Assembly: GCA_945878355.1 (NCBI GenBank)
Contig: CAMCTC010000012.1
Span: forward strand, 1-64,000
Direction of reading: 5' to 3'
Origin: Bordetella parapertussis
Lineage (GTDB): Bacteria; Pseudomonadota; Gammaproteobacteria; Burkholderiales; Burkholderiaceae_C
DNA: 64,000 bases
Shown here: in pieces, positions 43,024 to 53,431 of the stretch
Layout of the letters: each line of letters starts with the position of its first letter
Position numbering within the stretch: position 1 is the stretch's first letter
The notes under the pieces: model-generated
Databases searched by the model: none
The model's input: only the letters and a program-made list of their open reading frames with translations
What the model was told of the DNA's origin: nothing
Translations under genes and position numbers: made by a program

Positions 43024-43320
43024 ATGACCAGAATGAATGAAGCCGATACGGCCATTCCACCTTCGCCAGCATCCTGGCGTCTTCAGGACGCCAAAGCGCG
43101 CTTCAGCGAGTTGGTTCGGTTGGCGCACAGCGAAGGGCCGCAGCATGTCACGCTGCATGGCCGTGAGGCCGTCGTGGTTGTTGACGCCGGCGAGTTCCGC
43201 CGGATGCAAGGCCAGCGCTCGGGCCAGTTGTTGGTCGATGCCATCGCGTCCTCACCCCACCGTGAGATCGAAATCGAGCCCGCGCGGTCGGCCATGCCGG
43301 TGCGGGATTTGGTGCTGTGA
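43024..43320 (+). CDS. Antitoxin, Phd/YefM family
   Basis: 98 residues with W-R-L-Q-D-A-K-A-R-F-S-E-L-V and H-V-T-L-H-G-R-E-A-V-V-V-V, the DNA-binding core of Phd/YefM antitoxins. It overlaps a PIN toxin gene by four bases. The upstream DNA is AT-richer than average, with TATTCT at 43011-43016 as a possible -10 box. Confidence 0.9.
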   Translation: MTRMNEADTAIPPSPASWRLQDAKARFSELVRLAHSEGPQHVTLHGREAVVVVDAGEFRRMQGQRSGQLLVDAIASSPHREIEIEPARSAMPVRDLVL

Positions 43321-43763
43321 GCGCCTGGCTGCTCGACACCAACGTCATTTCCGAACTGCGTCGGCCTCGCCCCGATGGGCGGGTCTTGGCCTTTGTCGCC
43401 AGCCAGCCGATGGATCAACTGTTCGTCAGCGCCGTCACCTTCGCTGAAATTCGTTTCGGCATTGAGATGGTCGATGATTCGATCCGCCGCGCCGAACTCC
43501 ATGACTGGTTGCTGCACAAACTGCGTCCGATGTTTGACCAACGCGTGCTGCCGGTTTCTGAGGACGTCATGTTCAAGTGGCGGTTGCTCGTGGAGGACGG
43601 CCGCAAGTCCGGTCACACCTACTCTCAGCCCGACCTGATCATCGCCGCCACCGGCCTGCACCATGGCCTGACGGTCGTGACGCGCGATACAGCCGACTTC
43701 GCCCGCGCTCGCGTGCCGCTGTTCAACCCCTGGCTCACCGATACACCGCAGGTCCGACAGTGA
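43317..43763 (+). CDS. Toxin, VapC/FitB-like PIN-domain ribonuclease
   Basis: 148 residues from a GTG overlapping the antitoxin TGA. The PIN acidic residues are in L-L-D-T-N-V-I-S-E-L, then F-A-E-I, then H-x-Y-S-Q-P-D-L-I-I-A-A-T and V-T-R-D-T-A-D-F. PIN toxins cut tRNA or rRNA. The I-S-E-L-R-R-P beginning is the FitB subtype. Confidence 0.92.
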   Translation: MSAWLLDTNVISELRRPRPDGRVLAFVASQPMDQLFVSAVTFAEIRFGIEMVDDSIRRAELHDWLLHKLRPMFDQRVLPVSEDVMFKWRLLVEDGRKSGHTYSQPDLIIAATGLHHGLTVVTRDTADFARARVPLFNPWLTDTPQVRQ

Positions 43764-43778
43764 CCACTGGCGGGTGGG

Positions 43779-44027
43779 TCAGGCAGCGGGTGCTTGACCC
43801 GCCGCCGGGCGACTTCTGGACCAGTCGACTGCGTCAGCGATATCGGCTTCGTCCAAGTCCAGCTCGGCCAGCTTGGCCCGAACAGCATCGCCGCGCTGGA
43901 TTCGCACTGGTGTCAGGATGATCTGTCCGTTGCGCACCTCGATGTCGCAATAATCAGTCTGGCCCACCGATGCGGTGATGCTCGTGGGCAGCGTAAGCTG
44001 ATTTCTTGCGGTGATCTTGGCCAGCAT
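43779..44027 (-). CDS. AbrB/MazE-like DNA-binding protein, without a toxin partner
   Basis: 82 residues from the ATG at 44027. The swapped-hairpin pattern is M-L-A-K-I-T-A-R-N-Q-L-T-L-P, then V-R-N-G-Q-I-I-L-T-P. Such proteins are usually antitoxins next to a PIN or RelE toxin. Here the gene is convergent with the FitB-like toxin (16 bases) and preceded by a CoA-transferase gene, so no partner is adjacent. It may be a remnant or may act elsewhere. Confidence 0.75.
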   Translation of the reverse strand: MLAKITARNQLTLPTSITASVGQTDYCDIEVRNGQIILTPVRIQRGDAVRAKLAELDLDEADIADAVDWSRSRPAAGQAPAA

Positions 44028-44040
44028 GATCGTGATCTGG

Positions 44041-45258
44041 CTAACGCAAACGTCCCGTCTCACCCCGAGCCGGCCAACCGCCGCCCTGGGCCAGTGCCTC
44101 GCGCAGCGCATCGCCGTGCTGGTCCAGTGAGGGTGGGGCCTGGTCGGCCATCGCACGCTGGCCGTCGAAGCGCATCGGGTTGGCCACCAGCGGCATCACC
44201 CGGTCGTCTTCGCTGCGCAGGCTGGTCTGCATGCCGCGCGCCACCACCTGCGGGTGCTCGAACACCTCCGGCACTTTGAGGATCGGTGCGCAAGGCACGG
44301 CGTTGGGCTCTAGCAGCGCCACCCACTCCAGCGTCGTGCGTTGGAGCATCCAACCCGCGAGCACCGGGCTCAGCGACTCGCGGTTCGTGAGGCGGTCGGT
44401 GTTGGTGGCATAGCGCGCATCCTGGGCCAGCGCCGCGTCGCCGGCCAGCTGGCAGAAGCGAGTGAACTGGCCGTCGTTGCCCACCGCCAGCACGATGTGG
44501 CCGTCTTTCGTCGGGAACACCTGGTAGGGCACGACGTTGAGGTGCGCGTTGCCCATGCGCTGCGGCACCACGCCGCCGACCAGGAAGTTGCTCGCCTGGT
44601 TGGCCAGCATCGCCACCTGCACGTCGAGCAGCCCGGCGTCGATGTGGTGGCCCAGCCCCGTGCGGCCGCGCTCGACCAGCGCGGCCAGGATCGCAGTGGT
44701 GGCGTACAGGCCCGTGAACAGGTCGGCCACTGCCAAACCCGCTTTCTGCGGTTGGCTGCCTGGCGTGCCTTCTTTCTCGCCAGTCAGGCTCATCAGCCCG
44801 CCGGTGGCCTGGATCGCGAAGTCGTAGCCCGCGGCGCCAGCCATCGGCCCGCTCTGGCCGTAACCAGTGACCGAGCAGTACACCAGCCCCGGGTTGTGTG
44901 CCGACAGCGCCGCATAGTCCAGCCCGTAGCGCGCGAGCTGGCCTACCTTGTAGTTCTCGAGCAGCACATCGGCCTCAGCCGCGAGTTGGCGCACCATCGC
45001 CGCGCCCTCGGCGGTGGCGATGTCGATCGCGATCGACCGCTTGCCGCGGTTGGCGCTGACGTAGTAAGCCGACATCCGCTCGGCCACATCGCCCCACCAG
45101 GGCGGGCCCCAGGCGCGTGTGTCGTCGCCGACATCGGGCCGCTCGACCTTGATCACATCAGCGCCGTAATCGGCCAGCAGCTGGCCCGACCAGGGGCCGG
45201 CCAGAACACGCGACAAATCCAGCACCTTGATGCCGGCGAGAAGTTTGGGACCGCTCAC
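44041..45258 (-). CDS. Class III CoA-transferase (CaiB/BaiF family)
   Basis: 405 residues from GTG at 45258, with AAGGAA before it. The family features are V-L-D-L-S-R-V-L-A-G-P, A-D-Y-G-A-D-V-I-K-V-E, N-R-G-K-R-S-I, and the catalytic aspartate in D-A-G-L-L-D-V-Q. It follows the glutaryl-CoA dehydrogenase gene in the same direction, a common pairing in which it activates glutarate with succinyl-CoA. That substrate is inferred from context. Confidence 0.9.
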   Translation of the reverse strand: MSGPKLLAGIKVLDLSRVLAGPWSGQLLADYGADVIKVERPDVGDDTRAWGPPWWGDVAERMSAYYVSANRGKRSIAIDIATAEGAAMVRQLAAEADVLLENYKVGQLARYGLDYAALSAHNPGLVYCSVTGYGQSGPMAGAAGYDFAIQATGGLMSLTGEKEGTPGSQPQKAGLAVADLFTGLYATTAILAALVERGRTGLGHHIDAGLLDVQVAMLANQASNFLVGGVVPQRMGNAHLNVVPYQVFPTKDGHIVLAVGNDGQFTRFCQLAGDAALAQDARYATNTDRLTNRESLSPVLAGWMLQRTTLEWVALLEPNAVPCAPILKVPEVFEHPQVVARGMQTSLRSEDDRVMPLVANPMRFDGQRAMADQAPPSLDQHGDALREALAQGGGWPARGETGRLR

Positions 45259-45376
45259 GGGAGTTCCTTCGACAAGAGTTGAACCAATTGGGTTGAACCA
45301 AGTGGACGCCGCGGAACCGGCTTTGCCGGGCCGCTGGCGGCGCCAGTCGACAAGCATGTCGGCTGGCCCTCGCAGG

Positions 45377-45406
45377 CGGGAAACAGTCCGCAGGGACTGT
45401 TTCCCG
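45377..45406. repeat. Perfect 13-bp hairpin between gcdH and the CoA-transferase gene
   Basis: CGGGAAACAGTCC and GGACTGTTTCCCG pair perfectly around the loop GCAG. It stands in the 193-bp gap between two genes of the same direction. No T run follows on either strand. It looks like an intergenic palindrome of the REP type; only one copy is in the window. Confidence 0.65.
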
Positions 45407-45451
45407 TCCGGGCTCGGCCCCCATGGGGGTGCCGCAGGCGCTTCGGGGGGG

Positions 45452-46633
45452 TTATGAAAATGCCTGGATGCCGGTGATCGCCCGGCCCAGGATCAGCGCA
45501 TGCACGTCGTGCGTGCCCTCGTAGGTGTTGACCACCTCGAGGTTGACCATGTGGCGGATCACGCCGTATTCGTCCGAGATGCCGTTGCCGCCCAGCATGT
45601 CGCGTGCCATCCGCGCGATGTCCAGCGCTTTGCCGCAGGAGTTGCGTTTCATGATCGAAGTGATTTCGACCGACGCGGTGCCGGCGTCCTTCATCCGGCC
45701 CAGTTGCAAACAGCCCTGCAGGCCGAGCGTGATCTCGGTCTGCATGTCGGCCAGCTTCTTCTGGATCAGCTGGTTGGCGGCCAGCGGCCTGCCAAACTGC
45801 TGGCGGTCCAGCACATACTGGCGGGCGCGGTGGAAGCAGTCCTCGGCAGCGCCCAGCGCGCCCCAAGCGATGCCGTAGCGCGCGCTGTTCAGGCAGGTGA
45901 ACGGGCCTTTCAAGCCGCGCACGTCGGGGAAAGCGTCTTCCTCGGGGCAGAACACCCCGTCCATCACGATCTCGCCGGTGATAGACGCGCGCAGACCCAC
46001 CTTGCTGTGGATCGTCGGCGCGCTCAAGCCCGCAGCACCCTTGTTCAGGATGAAGCCGCGGATCGCGCCTTCGTCGTCCTTGGCCCACACCAGAAATACA
46101 TCGGCGATCGGCGAGTTGCTGATCCACATCTTGGCGCCCGACAGGCTGTAGCCGCCGGCCACCTTCTTCGCGCGGGTGACCATGCTGCCGGGGTCCGAGC
46201 CGTGGTTGGGCTCGGTCAGGCCAAAGCAGCCGACCCATTCGCCGCGCGCCAGTTTGGGCAGGTATTTCTGCTTCTGCGCCTCGGTGCCGAACTCATTGAT
46301 CGGCACCATCACCAGCGAGGACTGCACGCTCATCATCGAGCGGTAGCCCGAATCGACCCGCTCGACTTCTCGCGCCACCAGGCCGTAGCAGACGTAGTTC
46401 AGGCCCGCGCCGCCGTAGGCCTCAGGGATCGTCGGCCCCAGCAACCCCAGCGCGCCCATCTCGTTGAAGATCGCACGGTCGGTCTTCTCGTGCCTGAAAG
46501 CCTCCAGCACCCGCGGCGCCAGCCGCTCCTGGCAGTAGCTGTTGGCGGCGTCGCGCACCGCGCGCTCGTCGTCGCTGAGCTGGGCGTCGAGTTGCAGCGG
46601 GTCGTCCCAGATGAATTTGGCGTGGCTGGCCAT
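45452..46633 (-). CDS. gcdH: Glutaryl-CoA dehydrogenase
   Basis: 393 residues. An acyl-CoA dehydrogenase with [22 protein letters not shown] and, near the end, the Glu-containing [15 protein letters not shown] specific to glutaryl-CoA dehydrogenases. It oxidises and decarboxylates glutaryl-CoA to crotonyl-CoA in lysine and aromatic acid breakdown. It is upstream of the CoA-transferase gene in the same direction. Confidence 0.94.
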   Translation of the reverse strand: MASHAKFIWDDPLQLDAQLSDDERAVRDAANSYCQERLAPRVLEAFRHEKTDRAIFNEMGALGLLGPTIPEAYGGAGLNYVCYGLVAREVERVDSGYRSMMSVQSSLVMVPINEFGTEAQKQKYLPKLARGEWVGCFGLTEPNHGSDPGSMVTRAKKVAGGYSLSGAKMWISNSPIADVFLVWAKDDEGAIRGFILNKGAAGLSAPTIHSKVGLRASITGEIVMDGVFCPEEDAFPDVRGLKGPFTCLNSARYGIAWGALGAAEDCFHRARQYVLDRQQFGRPLAANQLIQKKLADMQTEITLGLQGCLQLGRMKDAGTASVEITSIMKRNSCGKALDIARMARDMLGGNGISDEYGVIRHMVNLEVVNTYEGTHDVHALILGRAITGIQAFS

Positions 46634-46744
46634 GGTGGATGTCCTGTGGATGGCTTGAGGGGTTGGCAATGCTGGCCGGTCGCCACTCGGGCGCGCCAGC
46701 GCTGCCGCGCTTGATGGGCGAACGATAGCAAGACCTGCGCGGCG

Positions 46745-47869
46745 ATGGCTGGCGCGTGGACGACAGGTGGGTGTCTGGGTGGCGCCGCCGCCAGTGTTCA
46801 GGTCGCCTCACCACTGGCCCAGATCCACGGCATCGTCTACCAGTGGAAGAACCACATGCTGCTCGAGGGCGCATCGCTCTTGGCCGCGGGTGGCCAGCCG
46901 GCTGAAGGGGCCAGCGCGCCATGGCAGTTCAAGAACCTGACCTGGGACACTGCCGGCCACGCCAGCGTGGACATCTATGCGCACGCAGCGCTGGCGTTTC
47001 AGAACGCCGGCTTCGAGCTGGGTTTCGGCACATCGACGGGCGCGGTTTTCACCGCAGACGCCGCGTTGCCTTCGGACTGGTCCATGTTGTCGAACATCGA
47101 CCCCGTCGACGGCCACTTGCTGGTGGCAGGTTTTGGCCTGAGCAGCGCGATTGCTGCGGGCGATGTCAAGCTGGGGACGGTGACCTTCGAGACTGGCGCG
47201 CTGGACCATGCCACGGTGCAACTTGTCAGCGGTGCGGTGGGGGACGCTGTGGCCAGCAGCTACGGACGGTCGATGGCGCGTGACATCAGCGATGTGCAGG
47301 GCGGTTTTACGCTCAGCGATTTGGTGCCTGGTGCCAACGCGGTCACGGCCAGCCGCGCGACCACTGACAGCGGCAGCGCGATCACGTCATCCGACGCGCT
47401 GGCGGCTTTGCGGATCGCTGTGGGCATGAACCCGAACCTTGACCCCGACGGTGCGGGGCCATTGGCGGCCTTGCCGGTGTCGCCTTACCAGTTCATCGCG
47501 GCCGACGTGATGGGCACTGACGGGCGAATCACCAGCGCGGACGCGCTGGCGATCCTGAGGATGGCGGTGAAGCTGCCCACCGCGCCGGCCAAGGAGTGGT
47601 TGTTCGTCGAAGAGACGCGTGACTTCTGGGACGAGACCACGTGCAAGTTCACGCTCGACCGCAGCCATGCGAACTGGGACCACGCGATCAGCGCGAACGC
47701 GCAGTCCGACCAGGCGTTGAACCTGGTGGGCGTGCTCAAGGGCGATGTGAACGGCAGCTGGAATGCGCCTGCGGGCAGCGTTGATCTGGATGCGATCTCG
47801 CCCCAGTACTTCACGGCACTGCACGACCAACTCGGCTTGCCGGTGGCGCAGTTTGGGGTTTATCCCTGA
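46745..47869 (+). CDS. Cohesin/dockerin-like C-terminal remnant of a surface protein
   Basis: 374 residues. No signal peptide or convincing ribosome site is present, and a TGA lies 30 bases upstream in frame. Residues about 85-170 resemble a cohesin-like beta sandwich (F-E-L-G-F-G, later [10 protein letters not shown]). Two dockerin-like calcium-loop helices follow: [13 protein letters not shown] at 213 and [14 protein letters not shown] at 261. Large secreted calcium-binding proteins of proteobacteria end this way. It is probably the cut-off 3' end of a much longer gene. The function is unknown. Confidence 0.6.
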   Translation: MAGAWTTGGCLGGAAASVQVASPLAQIHGIVYQWKNHMLLEGASLLAAGGQPAEGASAPWQFKNLTWDTAGHASVDIYAHAALAFQNAGFELGFGTSTGAVFTADAALPSDWSMLSNIDPVDGHLLVAGFGLSSAIAAGDVKLGTVTFETGALDHATVQLVSGAVGDAVASSYGRSMARDISDVQGGFTLSDLVPGANAVTASRATTDSGSAITSSDALAALRIAVGMNPNLDPDGAGPLAALPVSPYQFIAADVMGTDGRITSADALAILRMAVKLPTAPAKEWLFVEETRDFWDETTCKFTLDRSHANWDHAISANAQSDQALNLVGVLKGDVNGSWNAPAGSVDLDAISPQYFTALHDQLGLPVAQFGVYP

Positions 47870-48210
47870 AGGCTGACGCTCGCCTGCAATTCATCCCAGG
47901 GTACCGCCAGTCTGCGCCCCTCGCGCAGCAGCAGACCCGCGGCCTCCAGTGCGGCGACATCGCCATGCACGTTTTTCGGATCGCGTTGCAGCGTTTCGGC
48001 CAAGGACCGGGTGCTGGCGGCGCCTTGCTGGTGAACATGCCGCAGCAATTCCAGACGTCGAGGCGACAAGGTGGCGAGCATGGCATCTAGGTCAAGGAAG
48101 GTGACATGCGTCTCGTCCACAGGTTCGCCTTGCTTGGCGCGATGCCATGCGTCGACGAAGCGCTGCCCCATGACCTCAAGGCTGTCCACATGCACCTGCA
48201 CCTTGCTCAT
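47860..48210 (-). CDS. Winged-helix antitoxin/regulator paired with a DUF6516 protein
   Basis: 116 residues. The C-terminal half is a winged helix: L-S-P-R-R-L-E-L-L-R-H-V, then S-T-R-S-L-A-E-T-L-Q-R-D-P-K-N-V-H, then L-E-A-A-G-L-L. Proteins of this type (HVO_A0114-like) occur as the second gene of toxin-antitoxin pairs. It overlaps the upstream gene by four bases and the dockerin-like gene's end by ten. Confidence 0.78.
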   Translation of the reverse strand: MSKVQVHVDSLEVMGQRFVDAWHRAKQGEPVDETHVTFLDLDAMLATLSPRRLELLRHVHQQGAASTRSLAETLQRDPKNVHGDVAALEAAGLLLREGRRLAVPWDELQASVSLQG

Positions 48211-48494
48211 CGCTTGCTCCTTTGCTTCGCCATGTCGGCGAGGAAGTCGGCTATCAGTCTTTCCACGCTGGTGAACTCATAGTGCGCCGCCAAGCCCTCG
48301 ACGTGGCGGTGGTCGCCCTTGCCTCGTTCATTGTCGTAGCCCACGATCCGCTCACCTATATGGCCATAGAACAACCGATACTTCAATCCATGCGTCGTTG
48401 GCGGCACTGGCGCTGGCACTCGCCAGATCACCATCTCGACGATGCCGCCGTCTGGCAACACCGCCTTGTCGTAGAAAAGTCTGATCGCTTTCAT
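48207..48494 (-). CDS. DUF6516 (TumE-like) putative toxin
   Basis: 95 residues. It matches the short family recalled as DUF6516, annotated in places as TumE-like toxin: V-L-P-D-G-G-I-V-E-M-V-I-W, then H-G-L-K-Y-R-L-F-Y-G, then Y-D-N-E-R-G-K-G-D-H-R-H. The conserved Asp/His-rich end could be a nuclease site. It is followed by the winged-helix partner with an ATGA overlap. The family assignment is from memory. Confidence 0.7.
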   Translation of the reverse strand: MKAIRLFYDKAVLPDGGIVEMVIWRVPAPVPPTTHGLKYRLFYGHIGERIVGYDNERGKGDHRHVEGLAAHYEFTSVERLIADFLADMAKQRSKR

Positions 48495-48612
48495 GCCGAC
48501 GCCGCGTGGTGATGGTGTATTACGCCATCACTTTTGGGTGGTGTCAACAGCCAAATTGGGCTGTCTCTTGAGATACCACTCCCGTCATATGGCGCGGATG
48601 ACCTGTGCATGA

Positions 48613-49415
<803 letters not shown>

Positions 49416-49454
49416 AACAACTACTTTGATCCCCTGCCAGCCTTGGGTACCCCT

Positions 49455-52094
49455 ATGAAAGCCTCTGAAATCCGCGCCACCTTCCTGAAGTACTTCGAGT
49501 CCAAGGGCCACACCATCGTGGCGTCGTCGCCGGTGATCCCTGGTGACGACCCGACGCTGCTGTTCACCAACGCCGGGATGAACCAGTTCAAGGATGTGTT
49601 CCTGGGCTTCGACAAGCGCCCCTATTCGCGCGCCACGACCAGCCAGAAGTGCATACGCGCCGGTGGCAAGCACAACGACCTGGACAACGTTGGCTACACC
49701 GCGCGCCACCATACCTTCTTCGAGATGCTGGGCAACTTCAGCTTCGGCGACTACTTCAAGCGCGACGCCATCGGCTACGCCTGGGAGTTGTTGACGGTTC
49801 ACTTCAAGCTGCCTGCCGACAAGCTGTGGGTCACCGTCTACGCCGACGACGACGAGGCCTACGACATCTGGCACCAGCAAATCGGCGTGCCAGCCGAGCG
49901 CATCGTTCGCATCGGCGACAACAAGGGCGCGCGCTATGCGTCAGACAACTTCTGGATGATGGGCGACACGGGGCCTTGCGGTCCTTGCACCGAGATCTTC
50001 TACGACCACGGTCCCGAGATCGCCGGCGGCCCGCCGGGATCGCCCGGCGAGGACGGTGACCGCTACATCGAGATCTGGAACAACGTCTTCATGCAGTTCA
50101 ACCGCACCGAAGACGGCGTGATGCACCCGCTGCCCAAACCCAGTGTTGACACCGGCATGGGCCTGGAGCGGTTGGCAGCGGTGCTGCAGCATGTGCACAG
50201 CAACTACGAGATCGATCTGTTCGCGCAGCTGCTGGCGGCTGCCAAACAGGCCGTTGACGCGGCCGGTGCAGGCGATTGCGACCCGACATCGCCGTCGCTC
50301 AAGGTGATCGCCGACCACATCCGCGCCTGTGCTTTCACGGTGACCGACGGCGTGATCCCGGGCAACGAGGGCCGAGGCTATGTGCTGAGGCGCATCGCCC
50401 GTCGCGCGATCCGCCACGGCTACAAGCTGGGCGCGCGCAAGCCTTTCTTCCACCGGCTGGTGGCGGCGCTCGATGCCGAGATGGGCGAGGCCTATCCCGA
50501 GCTGAGGCGTGCCGCCTCGCGTGTCACCGAGGTGCTCAAGGCCGAGGAGGAGCGCTTCTTCCTGACCATCCACCACGGCATGGAGATCCTGGAAGCCGCG
50601 CTCGCCGGTGGCACGAAGGTGATCGACGGCGACACCGCATTCAAGCTGCACGACACCTTCGGCTTTCCGGTCGACCTGACGGGCGATGTCTGCCGCGAAC
50701 GCGGTGTCACGGTCGATGGCGCGGGGTTTGATGCGGCGATGAACCGCCAGCGCGCGATGGCCCGCTCGGCGACCAAGTTCAAGATGGCCGCCGGGCTGCA
50801 TTACGACGGCACGCCGACCGCTTTCCACGGCTATGAACACCTGGCCTGCGAGACGGCCAAGGTCACCGCGCTCTATGTCGACGGCGCGACCGTGGCCAGC
50901 GTCAAGGCCGGCGACGACTGCGTGATCGTGCTCGACCAAAGCCCGTTTTACGCCGAGAGCGGCGGCCAGGCCGGTGACTCGGGCGAACTGCGCAGCGCCA
51001 CAGCGCGCGTGCTGGTCGAGGACACCAGCAAGATCCAGTCGGACGTGTTTGGCCACGAGGGCCGGGTAATGGAGGGCGTGATCTCCGTCGGCGACCAATT
51101 GGCCGCTCGCGTCAACGCCGAGCAGCGTGCCCGCACGGTGCGCAACCACAGCGCCACGCACTTGATGCACAAGGCGCTGCGCGAGGTGCTGGGCGACCAT
51201 GTGCAGCAAAAGGGCTCGCTGGTCAACGCCGATCGCACCCGTTTCGACTTTGCCCACAACGCGCCGGTCAGCGATGCGCAGATCCGCCGTGTCGAGGCCA
51301 TCGTCAACGCCGAGGTGCTGGCCAATGCAGCGGCCTCGGCCCAGGTGATGGCGCTGGCTGACGCGCAGAACAGCGGCGCGATGATGTTGTTTGGCGAGAA
51401 ATACGGCGAGACAGTGCGGGTGCTGACGATAGGCTCGAGCAAAGAGCTGTGCGGTGGCACGCATGTGGGCCGCACCGGTGACATCGGTCTGTTCAAGATC
51501 GTCGCCGAGGCTGGCGTGGCTGCTGGCATCCGCCGCGTCGAGGCCGTGACCGGCGACAACGCGCTGGCTTATCTGCAGCAGCTCGAATCCACCGTCGGCA
51601 GCGTGGCCGGCAACCTCAAGGTCACGCCCGCCGAGCTGCCAGCCCGTGTCGGCGCGGTGCTCGACCAGGTGCGCAGCCTGGAAAAAGAGATCGCTGCGCT
51701 CAAGGGCAAGCTGGCATCGGCCCAGGGCGACGAGTTGATGGCGCAAGCCGTCGATGTGCAGGGCATCAAGGTGCTGGCAGCGGTGCTGAACGGCGCCGAC
51801 GCCAAGACCTTGCGCGACACGCTCGACAAGCTCAGGGACAAGCTCAAGACCGCGGCGATCGTGCTGGCGGTGGTCGACGGCGACCGGGTGCAGCTGGCTG
51901 CCGGCGTCACTGCCGACCTGTTGGCGCGGCCCGGTGCTCGCCTGAAGGCCGGCGAGTTGGTCAACTTTGTCGCCAGCCAGGTCGGTGGCAAGGGCGGTGG
52001 CAAGCCCGATCTGGCGATGGCCGGTGGCACCGACCCGACCGGGCTGCCAAAGGCTTTGGCGTCGGTCGCGGCCTGGGTCGGCGAGCGGGTCTGA
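49455..52094 (+). CDS. alaS: Alanyl-tRNA synthetase
   Basis: 879 residues, the standard size. The class II core ([10 protein letters not shown], then [17 protein letters not shown]) is followed by the editing domain with N-H-S-A-T-H-L-M-H and C-G-G-T-H-V, and the C-Ala domain. It charges tRNA-Ala and clears misloaded Ser and Gly. The ATG at 49455 matches the family N-terminus M-K-A-S-E-I-R. Confidence 0.97.
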   Translation: MKASEIRATFLKYFESKGHTIVASSPVIPGDDPTLLFTNAGMNQFKDVFLGFDKRPYSRATTSQKCIRAGGKHNDLDNVGYTARHHTFFEMLGNFSFGDYFKRDAIGYAWELLTVHFKLPADKLWVTVYADDDEAYDIWHQQIGVPAERIVRIGDNKGARYASDNFWMMGDTGPCGPCTEIFYDHGPEIAGGPPGSPGEDGDRYIEIWNNVFMQFNRTEDGVMHPLPKPSVDTGMGLERLAAVLQHVHSNYEIDLFAQLLAAAKQAVDAAGAGDCDPTSPSLKVIADHIRACAFTVTDGVIPGNEGRGYVLRRIARRAIRHGYKLGARKPFFHRLVAALDAEMGEAYPELRRAASRVTEVLKAEEERFFLTIHHGMEILEAALAGGTKVIDGDTAFKLHDTFGFPVDLTGDVCRERGVTVDGAGFDAAMNRQRAMARSATKFKMAAGLHYDGTPTAFHGYEHLACETAKVTALYVDGATVASVKAGDDCVIVLDQSPFYAESGGQAGDSGELRSATARVLVEDTSKIQSDVFGHEGRVMEGVISVGDQLAARVNAEQRARTVRNHSATHLMHKALREVLGDHVQQKGSLVNADRTRFDFAHNAPVSDAQIRRVEAIVNAEVLANAAASAQVMALADAQNSGAMMLFGEKYGETVRVLTIGSSKELCGGTHVGRTGDIGLFKIVAEAGVAAGIRRVEAVTGDNALAYLQQLESTVGSVAGNLKVTPAELPARVGAVLDQVRSLEKEIAALKGKLASAQGDELMAQAVDVQGIKVLAAVLNGADAKTLRDTLDKLRDKLKTAAIVLAVVDGDRVQLAAGVTADLLARPGARLKAGELVNFVASQVGGKGGGKPDLAMAGGTDPTGLPKALASVAAWVGERV

Positions 52095-52135
52095 GGACGG
52101 CGGATGCCGGGCTCAGTGCCCGCTTCGCCCGTTGA

Positions 52136-52402
52136 TCAGGCCAAGCCGCGGGTCAGCAGCTCGGCCACCAACGCGTTGATGCCGCCGGCGTGGCCGGCCG
52201 CGCGCTCGCTGAGTTGGGCAGTCAATGATGACGGCAACTTGCAGGCGAAGGGCACCAGACCCGCAGCGGCATCGAGCCGGCGCTGCGCTTTGCGGTCTAC
52301 CGGGTTGTCCTGGGCGAATCGGCCGGGAACGGCGGCCCGCTGGCGCTGACCCTCGAGCTTGCTTTCCAGCTGGCGGACGAGGTCGGTCTTTTTCATGCTC
52401 AT
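52136..52402 (-). CDS. Small conserved-looking hypothetical protein
   Basis: 88 residues from the ATG at 52402; an ATG two codons later is equally possible. A polar N-terminal helix (K-K-T-D-L-V-R-Q-L-E-S-K-L) is followed by a C-terminal half (F-A-C-K-L-P-S-S-L-T-A-Q-L-S-E-R-A, then A-L-V-A-E-L-L) that could be a ribbon-helix-helix-like fold. I do not recognise the family. It is convergent with alaS, 41 bases away. Confidence 0.6.
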   Translation of the reverse strand: MSMKKTDLVRQLESKLEGQRQRAAVPGRFAQDNPVDRKAQRRLDAAAGLVPFACKLPSSLTAQLSERAAGHAGGINALVAELLTRGLA

Positions 52403-52628
52403 GGTCGGCGTCTTCTTGTGGGTTGTCAGGGATGCATTGTCGTTCAGCCCCTGGGGTGGTGGCCGTACCGGCCGGGCTTGCCGCTGAGGCAGCTCAGCCT
52501 GAGGCGACAATCGAGGTTTTGCTCGACCGTGGAGTGACGATGGCCTCATGCCCAATTGACTTTCCTGGCGCTGCGCGCGCGCTGCGCTTGGACCAGGCCT
52601 TGATTAGCCTGGTCGCGAGGGGCCTGCG

Positions 52629-53399
52629 ATGAGCCGTGTCGCGCGCAGCAGCACCGAAGCCGAGATCGACGCGCTCGACGCCGTCTGCGAACGCTTGGTC
52701 GGTTTCGGCATCGATGTCTCGCTCGAGTGGGTCGACGGCTACCTGACCGCGCTGGCGGCGAGTCGCCGGGCGATCGATGCGAGCGAGTGGTTGCCGGCGA
52801 TGTTCGGCGACGCCTTCGAGCGCGCCTTCGCCGACCCGGCCGATGTGGCGCAGGCGTTGGCAGCGCTGACCGGGCGCTGGCATGTGCTCGTCAGCCAGCT
52901 CGACCCGCAGTCGCTGCTCGACGAGCCCGAGGACATGCGTTTGTCGCCGCTGATGCTCAGCTTCGACGAAGCGGCGCGCGCCGAATTGGTCAACGAGGGC
53001 CACATGACGGCCGAGGAGTCGATCGACCTGCTCAACACCGGTGCGCTGTGGGCCGAGGGCTTCATGGAGGCGGTGGCCACTTTTGCCCAAGACTGGCCCG
53101 AGCCTGACCTCGAAACCGATGACGGCCGCTGGTGTGAGGACTGTTTGTGCCGTGTGACTGCGCTGATGCTGCCGCAGGATGAGCTGGCCGAGCATTGCGC
53201 GGTCCAATATCCTGGCGAAACCCTGGAGCGCGACCAACTGGTCGACGAAGCCTGTTACGCGGTGCAGGACCTGCGGGTCTATTGGCTGGAACACGGCGTC
53301 AAGCCCGAGACGCGCCGGGTCGAGGTCAAGACCGGCCGCAACGACGTCTGCCCCTGCGGCAGCGGCAAGAAGTTCAAGAAGTGCCATGGCGCTGCTTGA
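52629..53399 (+). CDS. UPF0149/YecA-like protein with SEC-C zinc motif
   Basis: 256 residues. The UPF0149 fold (residues 10-200) includes the conserved [10 protein letters not shown] and a Trp-Pro region. The last 20 residues carry a SEC-C zinc site [20 protein letters not shown] proteins often act around the translation or secretion machinery; this one's role is unknown. coaBC follows after 32 bases. Confidence 0.85.
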   Translation: MSRVARSSTEAEIDALDAVCERLVGFGIDVSLEWVDGYLTALAASRRAIDASEWLPAMFGDAFERAFADPADVAQALAALTGRWHVLVSQLDPQSLLDEPEDMRLSPLMLSFDEAARAELVNEGHMTAEESIDLLNTGALWAEGFMEAVATFAQDWPEPDLETDDGRWCEDCLCRVTALMLPQDELAEHCAVQYPGETLERDQLVDEACYAVQDLRVYWLEHGVKPETRRVEVKTGRNDVCPCGSGKKFKKCHGAA

Positions 53400-53431
53400 C
53401 CCCAGCGCCTGACCTGCACCGGATCACCGAC

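Noticed and set aside
49941..51746. 601-codon minus-strand frame inside alaS
   Set aside because: alaS is unmistakable on the plus strand; the opposite frame is a known GC-rich shadow, rich in His, Arg and Gln.
52403..52628. Possible short gene between the hypothetical protein and the SEC-C gene
   Set aside because: Open frames here have no ribosome site or family pattern; the gap seems to hold only the upstream regions of the two flanking genes.
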